Source: Gyromitra esculenta (Eukaryota > Ascomycota > Pezizomycetes > Pezizales > Discinaceae). Taken from it: a stretch of 64,000 bases of DNA. Where the stretch lies: the NCBI GenBank assembly GCA_038503075.1, contig JBCAML010000007.1, forward strand, positions 744,001-808,000, written 5' to 3'. The position numbers and the translations under genes were made by a program. Below, one piece after another: positions 20,007 to 32,179 of the stretch (the first letter of the stretch is position 1; the number at the start of each line of letters is the position of its first letter). A model generated the notes under the pieces. That model made no database searches. It was given only the letters and a program-made list of their open reading frames with translations, and was not told the origin of the DNA.

Positions 20007-23000
20007 ATGCCAGCTACCTACTCGTATAGGGCGCGAGTTCTTGCAGCTTTGGATGCGCACTATAATCCTCAGCGTCCATCGTCCATATCTCTACGTTCCA
20101 TCAGTGCGTCAGCTCATCAGCCTACTTTCATGTTTGTTTCTTGTAGCTAACGATCTTTCTATCTCGTCCATGAAGATTCGAGATATGAATCCGACTGCAA
20201 TGCTAATCGTCTCTTCTTACCACCATCCTGGAGAAAACGCGTCAAAACTGTATGCTCTAAGACACCCAAATTCCCTGCTGCTAACCTCGATTTTTATCAT
20301 CACTTCCCCACTAACAATTACACAATGAGTAGACCCTCGACAAACTCGTCTCAGATGGATTTCTCATAGAAGATAATAACAGCTACACACTTCCCCAACG
20401 ACTGCGCACCATCATAGCCGACGAAAAGGTTCGCTTCAATGTTAATCAAAGAAATCACGAATGGAGAGTCTTCGCCGGTGTGGCCAAAAAGATGGAGATA
20501 TCTCCGGCAGCAAATAGCGGGGATGTAGTTTCGTCGTCTAAACCCGTAGGCCGAACTAGAAATCGAACTAGTCTCCCCTCCGCCGAAATACCTAATTTTG
20601 TTGCTAGTCCGCTTCCTGGACCTGTGCCTTTTGATACTAGTGGAAAACCTACAAGACGGGCTCGCTATTCGGATCCGGGGCCGTTGCTCACGCGAGTAGG
20701 TCCGACTTCCTCGGCCACTGGCACTCGGAAACGGAGGTCAATAGGCACTCCGTCTGACGCTTCCGGTGCATCCGCTCCTGCTTCTCGCTCGATTCCGGTT
20801 GTATCTCCGCGTCGTCGACGTAGTATCGTTCCCGCACGCGGTCATCGCCGGCACACTCTTGCTGTTGCACCTACCCGTCAGCGGTATTCTTCACCAGAAC
20901 CCGTCTCTCAAGAAATTCAATTCTTCCCATTAAAGCAGGCCCTCTCAGCTCGCACACGTCGCGCGCTTCGTCGGAATGCGCTTAGTGAGGAAATGAATGA
21001 TATTGACGCTGAGAAACGTGTTGGACAAAAGCGAAACCGGGAAGAGCTTGCCAGGTTGAGAGCCGAACTGGCCGAGAGCTCTGAACGGCTTCGAGAACTG
21101 GAGAGGGAACTCGCTACTATCAAATATGCGCCATCGGAAGAACCAGAACGGTTATCGCGGATCAATGAAGAGCAAGATGGCGAACGAGATTACGACATGG
21201 GTTATGTACCAGCTGATAGTCCTGAACGTCATGTTCCCTTAACCCCGATAAGAGGGAGCTCAGCTTCTGCCGAGTTACGGGCGGGTGATACGGGGATTGG
21301 CCGGGCTCTAGTATCCCATCGTGATCAAAAAATCAGAGATCTCGAGTCTATGATTGAAGTATTACGGAAGGATATTGCTCAACGTGGAGAAGAAGAAAGG
21401 CTTCGTGCACAAGAAGACGAGGTTTTTCACGATGCGGAAGAGCAGATTCTGCACGAAGAGAATCATGCCCTTGCTGAGAAGATCGAAGAACTCACCGCAG
21501 CAAAAGGTAAAATAGTCACTTTCGACGATGACGTGCAAGGGCTAGGTCTTGAGGAAGATGACGAGGACTACGGAGATACCGACCAACCCGTCGACGGACT
21601 TGAAGATAATGCCATGGATATCGAGAAAGCGCATACTATTTCCCGTTCTGGGAGCATTGGTAGCGGAAATTGTCAAACGACTCAAATCTCGGATCGTATG
21701 GTTGATGTTGATGCAGGCGATAAAGTCGCGGATCTTAAAACCCAGAACAACCGGCTTCAGCGGACCATAGACATTCAAGGTGAGAAAATTCAAAAGATGG
21801 CCGAAGGTTTGGAGAGAACCCGGATGTGTGTCGATGAGCGCGAAATGGCGCTCAGCAAACTGCAGCAAGAAAACGAAAAGCTGAGGGGACTAGAGAAGGA
21901 AATGGAAGAAAAGGTAATCGAGTTGGAGGAGATGGAAGGAGAAAGACTAGAGAACGTGAGACATATGGTGGTACAGACGGACGATATGGTGGACCAGGGA
22001 AAGGCTGAGATGGAGGAAAAGATTGATGGTATGGTGAAGCAGGTTTTGGAGTTGCAAGATATGATCAAAATCGTCACTGGGGAGAAGAGGGAGGCTGAGG
22101 CTAGGATTGCTGTCGCTACTTCACAAGCCACCAGTTTACAGGCTGCTGTAGAAGCTGGCAGAGTTGAGAGATTTAGAGCCGATTCCGAAATCGTTGCTCT
22201 CACGATGCAGATCGCGGAACTCGAAGACACTGCATCACACGAGAATCAAGAGGCTCGCCACAAAATAAATGTCGCTAATGCACATATTGCGGAATTGCAA
22301 CAGGCTGCTAGAGTTAACGAAGCAGCCAAAATCCAGGCAGAAGCTAAGATTCTTGCTGCAACAAATCAAGCGAAAGAGCAAGAAGCCGCTGCCTCAGAAA
22401 AGAGGGTCGAAATAGAGGCTAGGATTTTGGAGCTGGAATCGGCCTTCGAAGCGGGCAAAGTCGCAAAGATCGAATCCGAAACTCAAATCGCTACTCTCAG
22501 GAATCAGATTAAGGACCATGAAACCCTCGTCTCGGATCTGAAATGCGTTTCCGAGGCCCAGATTACAGATTTACAGGCCGTTATTGAGTCTAGTAAAATC
22601 GCTCAGGCTGAGGCTGAAGATCGAGTTCTTACCCTTGTGAGCCAGATAAAGGATCTTGAAACTACCGTCATCCAGGAGAGGAAGAGAGCCGAGATTGCGA
22701 TTGACGCTGCCAATGACCGGATCGCAGATTTACGAGAAACCATTGAGGCTAGCCAAGCTGCGAAGGTCGAGGCTGAAAAACGAGTTCTTGAGTTAATGTC
22801 ACAGATTAGGGCCCTTGAATTGGACTCATCAACTCTATCAGCTGAGAGAGATAAAATGCGGAAGGAGATGAATGAGCTGAGCGAGCGGTTGAGGGTAACA
22901 GAGAAGGAAATGATGGAATTGCGCGATGAGAATGCCGGGATGAAGCGGGAGGTGAAGGTTCTAGTGCAGAAGGGTAGGGGTTTCGAGGAAGCATCTGATA

Positions 23001-26000
23001 TCTTGAGGCGAGATAAGGTCAGCCTGGAGAGAGATGTTGAGGGTTTGAAGGGCCAGGTGGAAGAGCAAGAAGCTGTAGCTGAAGTTTTGAGGAAGGCGAA
23101 AGTTTCCCTGGAAATCGATTCAAACAATCTCAATGCACGGCTTGTCTCCCAGCAAAAAGCTGCAGATTTGGCGGAGACAACTCGTGAAAAGTTGGAACAG
23201 GACGTTACCCGACTCCGGTTTCATATCGAAGTTTTCGAGCAGGCAGCAGATATCGCGAGAGCCGAAAAAGAAAGCTTTGAGCAGGAAATTATCTCCCTTC
23301 GGGCCCAAGTTTCATTCCTCGAAAATGCCCAGAAGCTTGCGGGAGATGAGAATCAAATTTTTAGGAAGGATATCAAGGAATTTAATTCTCAGATCGGAAC
23401 TTTCGAGCAAGCAATCGAAGCTGCTGATCAAAAAATGAAGCAACTGGAAGTTCTTGTTGCTGGGTTAAAGGTTGAGATCGAAACACTTAAAAGGGCAGGA
23501 ACAGTCGCCAAACAGCAAAAAGAAGCCCTAGAGCAGAATCTTATCAAGCAGAAAGCGCAGCTTGCCCAAGTGCGTGAAGAGTTAGACGCCTCCTACGCAG
23601 AAAACAATCTCTTCAGGCAAGAAATCAACAAGCGCAAATCTGAAGTTGAATCGCTTAAACAACTTCTTGAGCTATCCGATCGGGAAAAAGGAGACCTGCG
23701 TCGTGATATTCAGGGCTTGGAAATTAAACTAATATCTCTGGAAGGTAGCAACAAACAAAATCGCGAATTACGGATCGATATTGAAGCCCTCCGCATCAAA
23801 ATCAACACCCTTCAACAGGCCGCGGAAATCGCCAACGAGGAAAAATTGATTATACAGCAGAAGATCCGACCATACATCCAAAACGAACAGTCACTGGATA
23901 TGACAATTGAAGAGGTCCTCACGGAGCTTGTGATGGCTAAAAATCGCGCCGACGAGAATGAGAGGATTAAGACCAAACTGTCGAGCAAGATCAAAATTTT
24001 GGCGCAGGAGGATAACGATAACGACGCAGAACCAATTAACCCCGAAGAGATGGTTGAGAAGTTGACCGATCGTTTTAGAGAGGTTCGCGATAGAGTGGAG
24101 AAGTTGTATGAGCTTTGTAGACAGGACCTAGGAGGACCATTTGGGGGATATAATTTGGAGGACTTTGCTTGGACAGGTTCCAATGAGAGCGCTCTCACCA
24201 TTCTCGGAGAATTGATTGGGGATATGTACCAAAGGTTTACGGAGGAGCAGGCACGGGCTGAGAAAATGAAGGAAGGCTGGGACAAAGATAAAGAACAACA
24301 GATGCTTTATGGAAGTTACCTTGACAACATCGCGATGATTGTCTCCGGTTCGAACCAAGGGTTGCCCAAGAAAGACCAGATATTGAGTGTCGTTACTCAC
24401 CGTCTCTCAGCCCTTAAGCGGCAGATTGAGGTGGCCGAAGAGAAGGCCGAGGAGCTGAGTGATTCTGTGGCACGTAAAGACAATACAATCAAGGATTTGG
24501 AGTTGAACATTGATAACGCTATTCAACACAGGGTTGAGCTCAACAAGAAACTCATCGACTCTATCTCTGCTCACAGTATTACGACCGCTTGCCTGGATAG
24601 GGCTCAGGTTGACGTTCGAGAGCTTAACAAAGTTATTGGTGATAAAATCGAAGAAATCGAAATGCTAGAGGCAGCGATCGACCAAGGATCCAAGAGGGAA
24701 CGCGAACTTCTAAGAAGTATCGAACAGCAGAGAGTCTCTCACAATAATACAATCAGCAGGCTTGAGCAGGTCAAAGATGGGGCTGTTGCTGACGTGGAGA
24801 AACGGCTAGCAAACATGCGGGAAGCTAACGCCAGCGTGGAAAATCTTGCCAGCCAAGCACGGGAAAAAAATGCTACTGCGGTCAAGATTCTTCAGGATTG
24901 CGTTGCAATCACGAAGATCGAGATTGAGGAGAAGAATAAGACTCTGAAAGCGATGAAAGCTTCCCACCAAGAGATTGTGGAGAGACTCGAGGGCCGGCTG
25001 GCACAGGGCAGAGGTGATTTGGCCGATGTATCCAGAAAGTTTCATGAAGCGGCTCAGAAGAGTACCAACGACATCTTGGCCCTCAAAATCAAATTGAAGT
25101 TGTCCGCAGATGAAGCCAAGCGCCAACAATCCTCTTTGAAAAAGGCCGTCACAGAACGCGACAACGCCATAAAACAACTCGATGCGGAGATGCGAAGCAG
25201 TCAAAGTGCCATTAATAGTCTTGAGGAGAAGATTCAGATAACTCGACTAGATGCGAAAGCTCGGGATCAAGACTACCAGGAGACCATTGCTTTTCTCGAA
25301 GCCGAACTCCAGACCGCCACAAATACCGCAGAAGTAGAGAGGGAGGCTCTTCAAGGGAGGATCCATTCCCGCACTGAGAAAGTCAACGAACTCAAAGATC
25401 GCATCGATGAGCTTGAGCAAATGCTTGAGGAGGCAGAAGACTCCGAAAAAGCTCTAGAGGAACATCTCAAGACGACAGAGAGTCAATCACAGCTATTTCA
25501 GGAGCAAGCTGCCAAATCACTGCAAGTTGTCGAGGCGGAGAAGGAATCCCTGCTACAGGAGCTCGCTGAATTGAGGTCTGCTTCTGAGGCTGTCCAAATT
25601 AAGATGCAAACCGACATTACCGCGCTCGAAGCTATCGTTTGGAAAAAGTCTCGACGCACTCAAGAACTCGAGATGGTTGCCAGCATTCTCCAGGATGAGA
25701 AGTCCAAACTCGGAGGAACAATTAGTGAACTGGATGAGGACCAAGCGATACTGGAAGACATGCTTGAGGCTGAGCAGAAAAAGAATGCTGAGACGATACA
25801 GGATCTGACCAACGAGCTGAACAAGTTTATAGCGAGATTTGGTGACGTCAAGAATCAATCTGCAAAGGATAACCGTCTGCGACAGGCGGAGAAACCACGA
25901 AACAGACGTAAGAGGGCGAGAGAAGAGCAAGATGAAGAGGAATTCAGATCTTCAATACGGATGCCCCCGACGCCCGCTTCATCCGTTATCGCTGGGCTGG

Positions 26001-26113
26001 GTGTCGTTGGGTTGGTCAAGAAAAAAGAGAATAAGCGAAGGAGGTATGATAGTGGTATTGGAGTTGAGGAAGATGATGAGGAGTTTGAGGGGGTTTCGCA
26101 GGTTGGGGCCTAG
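20007..26113 (+). CDS. very long coiled-coil protein, probably nuclear
   Basis: Proposed exons are 20007-20103, 20176-20249 and 20333-26113. The introns are 72 nt (GTGCGT..CTAAC..AAG) and 83 nt (GTATGC..CTAAC..TAG). Only this combination keeps one frame and bypasses the TAA at 20147, giving 1983 residues. The first 110 residues look globular (WRKRVKTTLDKLVSDGFL, then LPQRLRTIIADEKV), perhaps a winged-helix-like module, which is inference. A basic Ser/Pro-rich segment follows (RRRRSI-type clusters, about residues 190-240). From about residue 260 to 1900 there are nearly continuous heptads, with recurrent units of the form IAxLQxxIExxxxAKxEAExRILxLxxQIxDLE. The C-terminus has clusters RNRRKRAREE and KKKENKRRRYD, which look like nuclear localisation signals. 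Length and layout recall TPR/Mlp or spindle-pole scaffolds, but no family-defining motif was recognised. Not interrupted by transposons. Confidence 0.8.
20104..20175 (+). other. intron 1 of the coiled-coil gene
   Basis: GTGCGT donor, CTAAC at about 20147, AAG acceptor. The length is a multiple of three, and it removes the in-frame TAA. Inferred from frame continuity only. Confidence 0.65.
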
Positions 26114-26830
26114 TCTCAATTCTTTTTTCATTTTTTTTCGGGGTTAGGTGATTCCTTTTCTTATTGTTATTTGGATTTTAAAGCAGGAAGGAAAGTGTAA
26201 GTTTTGGGGATGAAGTTATGAACGATCACGAAGTGTGTTGGAATACTGCTTGGCTTAGAGTCAAATAGCCCTTTTGATATAAATCTCTAGTGTTGGATGG
26301 TTATAATGCGAATGCGCTTGTATTTTCTAATATTTGTTGGATGAGGGATTGTTCACAGACTATAAGAAGTGGAGTTTGGGTATTTCTGCAAAACGGTTTC
26401 TTTGATTCTTCTCTTTTCTCCTTCTTTACTTTTCGTTTGTGGCTCTTTCGATCATACTCGTTTTCCGATTTTTATAAGTCACTTCATCGGATTCGTTGGC
26501 TCGTGAAACTCGACCAACCATCCAACCATCCCTGACGCCTGATCGCGTCGTTCTATGCAATCTAAATATCTTCCCCTTCGGCTGAGTGTTCCGGTCAGTT
26601 CCTTCAACAACTCAAGTGTATTTTGCCGTAACACTACCTTTTTCAGATGAAGAAGGGCGAACGAGAATCTTCCGTTGCTCTCCCTTAATCACTATGTTGA
26701 ATTCTCGTTAATATATAATACCTTTCTGGGTATCTTTCCGGTTATTTTTGCGATGGTAATCTAGTGAAGAGAACGCGTGTTTTCAATTAGATATAAACCA
26801 GACTAGACGTACATCGATTATATAGCACAA
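26114..26830. other. 3' region of the coiled-coil gene and spacer
   Basis: T-rich sequence follows the stop codon. The small ORF at 26290-26535 has no recognisable feature. Confidence 0.4.
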
Positions 26831-26953
26831 ATGAAGTCACAATCGCTATTGGCAGCGCTATTATCATTGTGCGTACTCTGTTGCAGTATTGAGTTAGCTA
26901 CTATCCCGGTTTATCTCTTCCCGCGCTTCAATCAGCAGGAACTCGTTGAATGA
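26831..26953 (+). CDS. possible small secreted peptide (40 residues)
   Basis: ATG at 26831 and TGA at 26951. The N-terminus (MKSQSLLAALLSLCVLCCS) has a Lys followed by a hydrophobic core and small residues, typical of a signal peptide, with likely cleavage near ELA/TIPV. Only about 17 residues would remain. It could be a first exon of a longer gene or a chance ORF. A TATATAGCACA sequence lies just upstream. Confidence 0.3.
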   Translation: MKSQSLLAALLSLCVLCCSIELATIPVYLFPRFNQQELVE

Positions 26954-27840
26954 TACCTTCGCTCAGCATATCTGTATTTACTTGGCAATTCTTTTGGAGA
27001 TAAAGGGCGAGGTATCCGGTCTAGATGCGGATACCCGATTGGATCAGGCGGGGAGACTTTGCGTTGGGGAGGTAAGTTGGCGGTTGGCATCTTTCATCTG
27101 GTGGGTTGGTGTCTTTGGTTAGTTGGCAGAGGATTGGGTCAGAAACAGTAGGGATTACCCGGCCACAGCATGCTCCTGAACTTTTTCACATCACCAAGAT
27201 TAGGGAGGTTTCGCACGAAATTTTTAAATTTGGGCTGCAGGGCAAATCGGAGTCAACAGGGTGGGGAGTAGCTTAAGGCTGTGGCCAATAAGAGATGGAG
27301 GTAAAGACAGCGATGTCATTAATTATGTCAGTTCTGTGAACTCAAAAATTTGAAATTATTCTCGCTAGAAGGTAGGAGGTTTTTGTGTCAGCGCCTATGC
27401 AGAAAAGGAAAAGTGACTCGGGTGTTGTTTCTGCTACAGAAGAATGACATAATTCTGACCGCGAAATCAGGTGTATGAGAAGCATCTAAAAATCTCAAAC
27501 ATCTGAGTCTCTAAGCAAGCATGTCTCAATCGTGGCAGTCCCGATGAATAATTCCAGGCAATATTTCTCTACCTTGGGTTTAAGTTTGAGTATTACCGAT
27601 ACTCAAATTCTTCCTATCATTCACCGTCGCCATCAAAAACACAGCAGTTTGCTAGCTTTAGTAGCTGGTCCTTTAGGTATTATTAAAAATACTACAAACC
27701 GAAAAATCACTTATATATGGCTTGGGCTCGCTTAAATGTCGACCAACGAAATCTCGAAGTGGAACGCCAAGAGCGCCAAGACCCGGGTGATTTCTTATGT
27801 AGAAAACCTCCTCCTCAACGGATACCACTACGCAGTGATA
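26954..27840. other. region with no supported gene
   Basis: A 67-codon ORF (27532-27735) and an adjacent ATG at 27736 reading MSTNEISKWNAKSAKTRVI are open but unrecognised. The second is cut by the next LTR. It may be a gene remnant. Confidence 0.35.
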
Positions 27841-28252
27841 TTTCATGGATTAAGATTGGATATTGGGTTAGGGTTTAGTTAGATGGATTGCGACGGATTC
27901 TAGGGTTTTGTATAATGTCTTTATGTTTCGGTTGTTGTTGGGTGGTGATTGCGGTATGGAAAAAGCGGGGTATTTAAGCGATGGGTTTTGTTCGTTCTTT
28001 GTCTTCTCTTCTTTTCTCCTTAAGCAACGTTCTCGTTTATCTTCTTCTGTATCTGTTTGAATACTACCTCAGTTCTACCTCAGAACCCTCGCTGTTGCTG
28101 TCTACTTTCGCTGCACTTATCTTGCCTTGAGATAGAACCTATGTAGAACTTGTAGAAACGCCGCACTCCTCGAACGTGTTGGTACCTCACTTAAGTAGCA
28201 CTGCTCACCTTCAGGGATACTGAAGGGCTTAAAGAGAGACTGAACCGTGAGA
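27841..28252 (+). mobile_element. solo LTR, family C
   Basis: TTTCATGG to CCGTGAGA, TSD TGATA at 27836-27840 and 28253-28257. Confidence 0.92.
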
Positions 28253-28450
28253 TGATATTTCTTCACCACCAATACTTCTAGAAGGGAGATATTCAGGGAA
28301 CAGACACTCTAATAGGTATATCTCTAGATTTTGGTATCGTTTATAGAATATTAGAAAAAAGTTAATGTAGTGCAACACAGGGTTGTGCAATATATTGATA
28401 ACTAGAAGAACCTGAGCCCCCAACAAGAGTATATATTAACCAGTATACTA

Positions 28451-28764
28451 CTAAATCACTGGGTCTCCAAGCTTTGTATCCAGTACCCGTCTATGGCTCT
28501 TATAAGTTCGTACTACAAACTCTTTACTGCCATATACTACCCCATCTTTGTAGGTATCCATTATTCTCTGTGACTTCCCCCACCATTTAGGTATCAAATC
28601 AGCAGCCCACTCTAAAGTTGCAGGGACATTTTCCCGAAGAGACTTAATGTTATAAGCACAATGAGTGCGGGTATATAGCTTTATTCTTGCCCAGAAGTAC
28701 TCAATGCAATTAAGTTCACAATGGAAGTTTGGGTAAAACAATACTAAATGACCTCTTGCTTCAG
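28451..28764 (-). pseudogene. Tc1/mariner-type (fungal DDE) transposase, C-terminal fragment
   Basis: Minus-strand coding reads EARGHLVLFYPNFHCELNCIE followed by YFWARIK and THCAYNI, ending at a stop at 28451. The block FYPNFHCELNxIExxWxxxK is characteristic of the C-terminal DDE part of a fungal transposase family, with the catalytic acidic residue in the Ile-Glu pair. About 104 codons remain. The upstream part is cut off by a family C LTR and then a MITE, and no other part was found in the window. The 3' flank 28258-28450 has no genes. Confidence 0.7.
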
Positions 28765-29184
28765 TTTCATGGATAGAGCCGGGTAATGAGTTAGGATAAA
28801 GTTGTGGGTAGTCACGAAGGATTTTCTTGAAGTATAATAGCTTTGTTGTTTGGTTATGTTTCGGTTGATGTCGGATGGTTATTTGTGTTACAGGAAAGTG
28901 GGGTATTTAAGCGGAGGATTCTGGTCGCTTTTGTTCTCTTTCTCTTCTTTCCTTAAGCAACGTTCTCGTTTACCTTCTCCTGTATTAATTGAATACTATC
29001 ACGGTTCTACCTCAGAACCCTCGCTGTCGCTGATCACTTCGCCGCACTTATCTCGCCTTGAGATAGACCCCTTGTAGAACCTGTAGAAACGTCGCATACT
29101 TTGAACGTGTTGTTTATCTCGCTTAAGTAGCACTGCTCATCTTCAGGGATACTGAAGAGCTTATCGAGAAACTCAACCGTGAGA
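28765..29184 (+). mobile_element. solo LTR, family C, in the DDE fragment
   Basis: TTTCATGG to CCGTGAGA, TSD TTCAG at 28760-28764 and 29185-29189. Confidence 0.92.
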
Positions 29185-29191
29185 TTCAGCC

Positions 29192-29586
29192 ACCCATCAG
29201 CAAAACGTTTGACATTCCCTCCAGGGCACCCAGGAATTATGATTTTGGATTTTCAAAAAACCCATTATTTTTTTAAATACATACTAGTAAAATAATACTA
29301 CCCCCAAATTTTGGACCCATTTCATGTATCAATGACTTCCACTTTTACATATGTAAGTTCTATTATTCCTTACGTTCCACAAAAAGGTTGTTTTCAAACA
29401 CCCCTGTTACAAAAGGAATAAAAAATTCAAAAAAAAATCTGAAGAGATGGTTAGTAAATGAGTCATACTCCGCTAGCTGATGGCAAATTTTTTTGTGGGT
29501 GGACTGGGTGGACTGGGTGCGACCAGTTGCCACTGGGGGGACACTGGGTGCCACTGGAGGGAATGTCAAACTTTTTGCTGATGGGT
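29192..29586. mobile_element. MITE with long terminal inverted repeats
   Basis: The left end starts ACCCATCAGCAAAACG and runs about 42 bp (to CACCCAG). The right end is its inverted copy with one mismatch and a small indel region, ending GCTGATGGGT. The core is AT-rich and non-coding, 395 bp in total. The flanks do not give a clear TSD, and one side is transposase debris while the other is Gypsy C2 integrase. Superfamily not assigned. Confidence 0.8.
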
Positions 29587-29616
29587 AAAGTTCCGCCGTT
29601 AGCTTAGCTTTGACGG

Positions 29617-30350
29617 TGTAACGGGGGTAGTCCTACTGCTCTGTAGTGGGAATAGGTATAGGAATACGGCCGTTGCAAATACTAAATCAGGTTGAGATGT
29701 TAAGAGTATTTTCATGCAAGATACTCAATAATCTTAAGGGCTCTACTCGGTAGTATTCTTTTTCCTGAGACTGGGAAGAAGAGCAACAGGTGGCGGGGTC
29801 ATGCACTATCTTTATAGTGCTGTTGACTCGGCGTCCTCTTTCTGTTCTACTCTGCTGGGGGCCCGTCAAGACCCTGAGAACATGCCAAGATTTTGCGAGC
29901 GGGACACCTCAGGATTCAGCTAATGATTACTTCGGTGCTCTCCGACACTTCTCGGTTGTTCTGTCCAGTTAGACCTTCTTGATCCGCCAGCTGCATGCCA
30001 TGCCTATGCTGGATGTAGGAATTGGCGCTGATCAGTCTACTGTTGCATGTGAGGTGTCCTGCACTTAATAGTTTCCCTATTACCGCACCAGTGGCTCTGG
30101 GCCGCTAGTATATGGACGGATGGATTGGAAACGCCACCACAGGAGCTTCCTGTGTTTGGTATCACCAGAGATATATCATTGGCTCGTCAGCTAATGTTAT
30201 CCTCGTTGGTTCCACTCCATCGGAACAGCAGGGTAGCAGGTATCCTCCAACATGTGGTAGCTACACCACTCATGCTGATCCTTACTACCTCTCTGCTTGT
30301 CCGGTGCTATTATGCTTCACTGCAGGTAACGGTATTGTAGATCCGTTACA
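29617..30350 (+). mobile_element. solo LTR, family A, in C2 integrase
   Basis: TGTAACGGGGG to CCGTTACA, 734 bp, TSD GACGG at 29612-29616 and 30351-30355. Confidence 0.93.
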
Positions 30351-30355
30351 GACGG

Positions 30356-30641
30356 TGGTATTGCAGGGGATTAAGTGTCGCATCTTCGAAAGTCAGTTTA
30401 CCACAACCATAATTGCGTAAAAGCGATTAGATTCAGGGAGGCCGGTGACAAAGTCCATTGATAACTCTTACCAAGGGCGATTAGGAATTGAAAGAGGTTT
30501 AAGGACACCATGGGTACCAAGGGTGCTTGGCTTTGCTCGTCGGCAAGTATGGCAGTTCTGGGTATATCGTCCTATATACTCTCTCATTTTAGGCCAATAA
30601 AAGTGCCTAGAGATGAGTTCAAAGGATTTTTCGCGTCCTGG
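30356..30641 (-). pseudogene. C2 integrase fragment
   Basis: The minus strand matches the integrase core of C1, including the region before the first catalytic Asp. It is interrupted by LTR A on one side and LTR B' on the other. Confidence 0.7.
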
Positions 30642-30646
30642 GTGGC

Positions 30647-31375
30647 TGTGATACCTATTGGTAGCTTAGTTGGTTACGACTTGAGTTCGCTTACGATGCA
30701 CACATATGGACTAGCGTTCAATCCCCGACCATGTCGGATATTATTAATCTTGGTTGATTATTAATAAGATTCGGATTGGATGTTTGGTTTCCTTGTGTCA
30801 TCAATGGCCGACTCTTTCAATTGACACTTCCCCGATTCGCTTATACGTTGCGTCGCCGGTTAATTCCGACAATCACGCCATACGATAATGAGAGGGGTAG
30901 GAGCGAAGGAAAGCGTTTCAGGGTCTATGGGATTTTTCCATGTTAGTTCATGTTATTACATAGCCTTTGTATTTGACGCTTGACTACTATAAGTAGTCCA
31001 GTGTTCTACCATTGAGAAGGGTCTTCTTCCTGATCATTAGTGACGAAGAACGAGCCTTATCAATATTATATTGTTTCTAGCAAAATTACTTCCGTGCAAT
31101 TTACTCTTTTACTTGTGAATTACTTTTATCTTGCTTAGCAAGGCCTTGGCCCTTCAGCGTTAGTTATTAAAACCTTACTATTGGAAGTTCTTCACGGAAC
31201 TTTGCTCGATCCCTACCTTGAACCCTACGGTTATCTTTTAGCGGTTTATAAGAAGCAGTTAGGACTTGTGCCTGTGTATTGTGTTGCGGATAGCAACTGG
31301 GCAGGTTATAGTGTCTAGATTGTTATCTAAAGCTTCTTGGAGATTCCTTGTGCGGTAAGAAGTACCGGTCTTACA
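30647..31375 (+). mobile_element. solo LTR, family B variant (B')
   Basis: It starts TGTGATACC and ends GGTCTTACA. The flanks are GTGGC (30642-30646) and GTTGC (31376-31380). The last 300 bp match LTR B closely, but the first half is a different sequence (U3 divergence or replacement). The Gypsy frame is continuous across it. Confidence 0.82.
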
Positions 31376-31380
31376 GTTGC

Positions 31381-31729
31381 TGACGGAGGGGGCATCCTGG
31401 TGTTGTTGGAGGATGAGGAGGCAAAGAGGATAATGATCTGGAATATAAAGCTTTTGGAGGTATAGAAGATGGCCGTTAGCTTCAGTGCAGTCACCCAGGG
31501 TAAGTTCCATGGACAGTCATTCACCATTCTTGAGTGCTTGGAGGATTTTTTTTGGGAACGGGTCAGCATCATATCCGTCATTCATCAAGGTCTCGAGGGG
31601 GGCATTCAATTCAGCGGGTTCATTTGACAAAGAACCCGAAAACAAACTCAACTTAGGGTCAAGATTCTTTTCCTTCAGGACTACTTGGTGTTGGTGTTGT
31701 ACTCTTTCATCCCCTTCTTCAGGGAGATT
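31381..31729 (-). pseudogene. C2 RNase H to integrase linker fragment
   Basis: Minus-strand reading PEEGDERVQHQHQVVLKEKN onward, through AELNAPLETL and the zinc-binding His region (QQHQDAPS), matches the C1 equivalent. It ends at LTR B'. Confidence 0.75.
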
Positions 31730-32141
31730 CTCACGGTTCGACACCTTTGTTAAGCCCTTCAGTATTCCTGAAGGTGAGAAGTGCTACTTAAGGGAGGTGT
31801 CAACACGTTTGAATAGCTCGATGTTTCTACAGATTCTACAAGGGGTCTATCTCAAGGCGAGATAAGTGCAGCGAGGTAGACAGCGACAGCGAGGGTTCTG
31901 AAGTAGAACCGAGATAGTATTTTTGAGTAATACAGAAGAAGGTAAAAGAGAACATTGCTTAAGGAAAGAACAAGAAGAAGATACAAAGCGACCAAAATCC
32001 ATTACTTAAATACCCCTCTTTTCATACCAAATAACACATAACCGACAAAGAACAGAATGACAAAGACATTATATCCTTAACCAGAAACCGTTGCAACCAA
32101 CATATTTATCTTAGACCCTTTACTCGTTAATATCCGTGAAA
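31730..32141 (-). mobile_element. solo LTR, family C, in C2
   Basis: TCTCACGG to CCGTGAAA on plus, TSD GAGAT at 31725-31729 and 32142-32146. Confidence 0.92.
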
Positions 32142-32179
32142 GAGATCTCCTGATCTTCAAGTTAATGCATCAGGTTATC

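Noticed and set aside
20041..20328. 95-codon ORF before the coiled-coil gene
   Set aside because: It covers exon 1, intron 1 and exon 2 in the wrong frame. The spliced model explains the region better.
22603..23133. Ser/Leu-rich minus-strand ORFs under the coiled-coil gene
   Set aside because: They are mirror frames of biased heptad-coding sequence.
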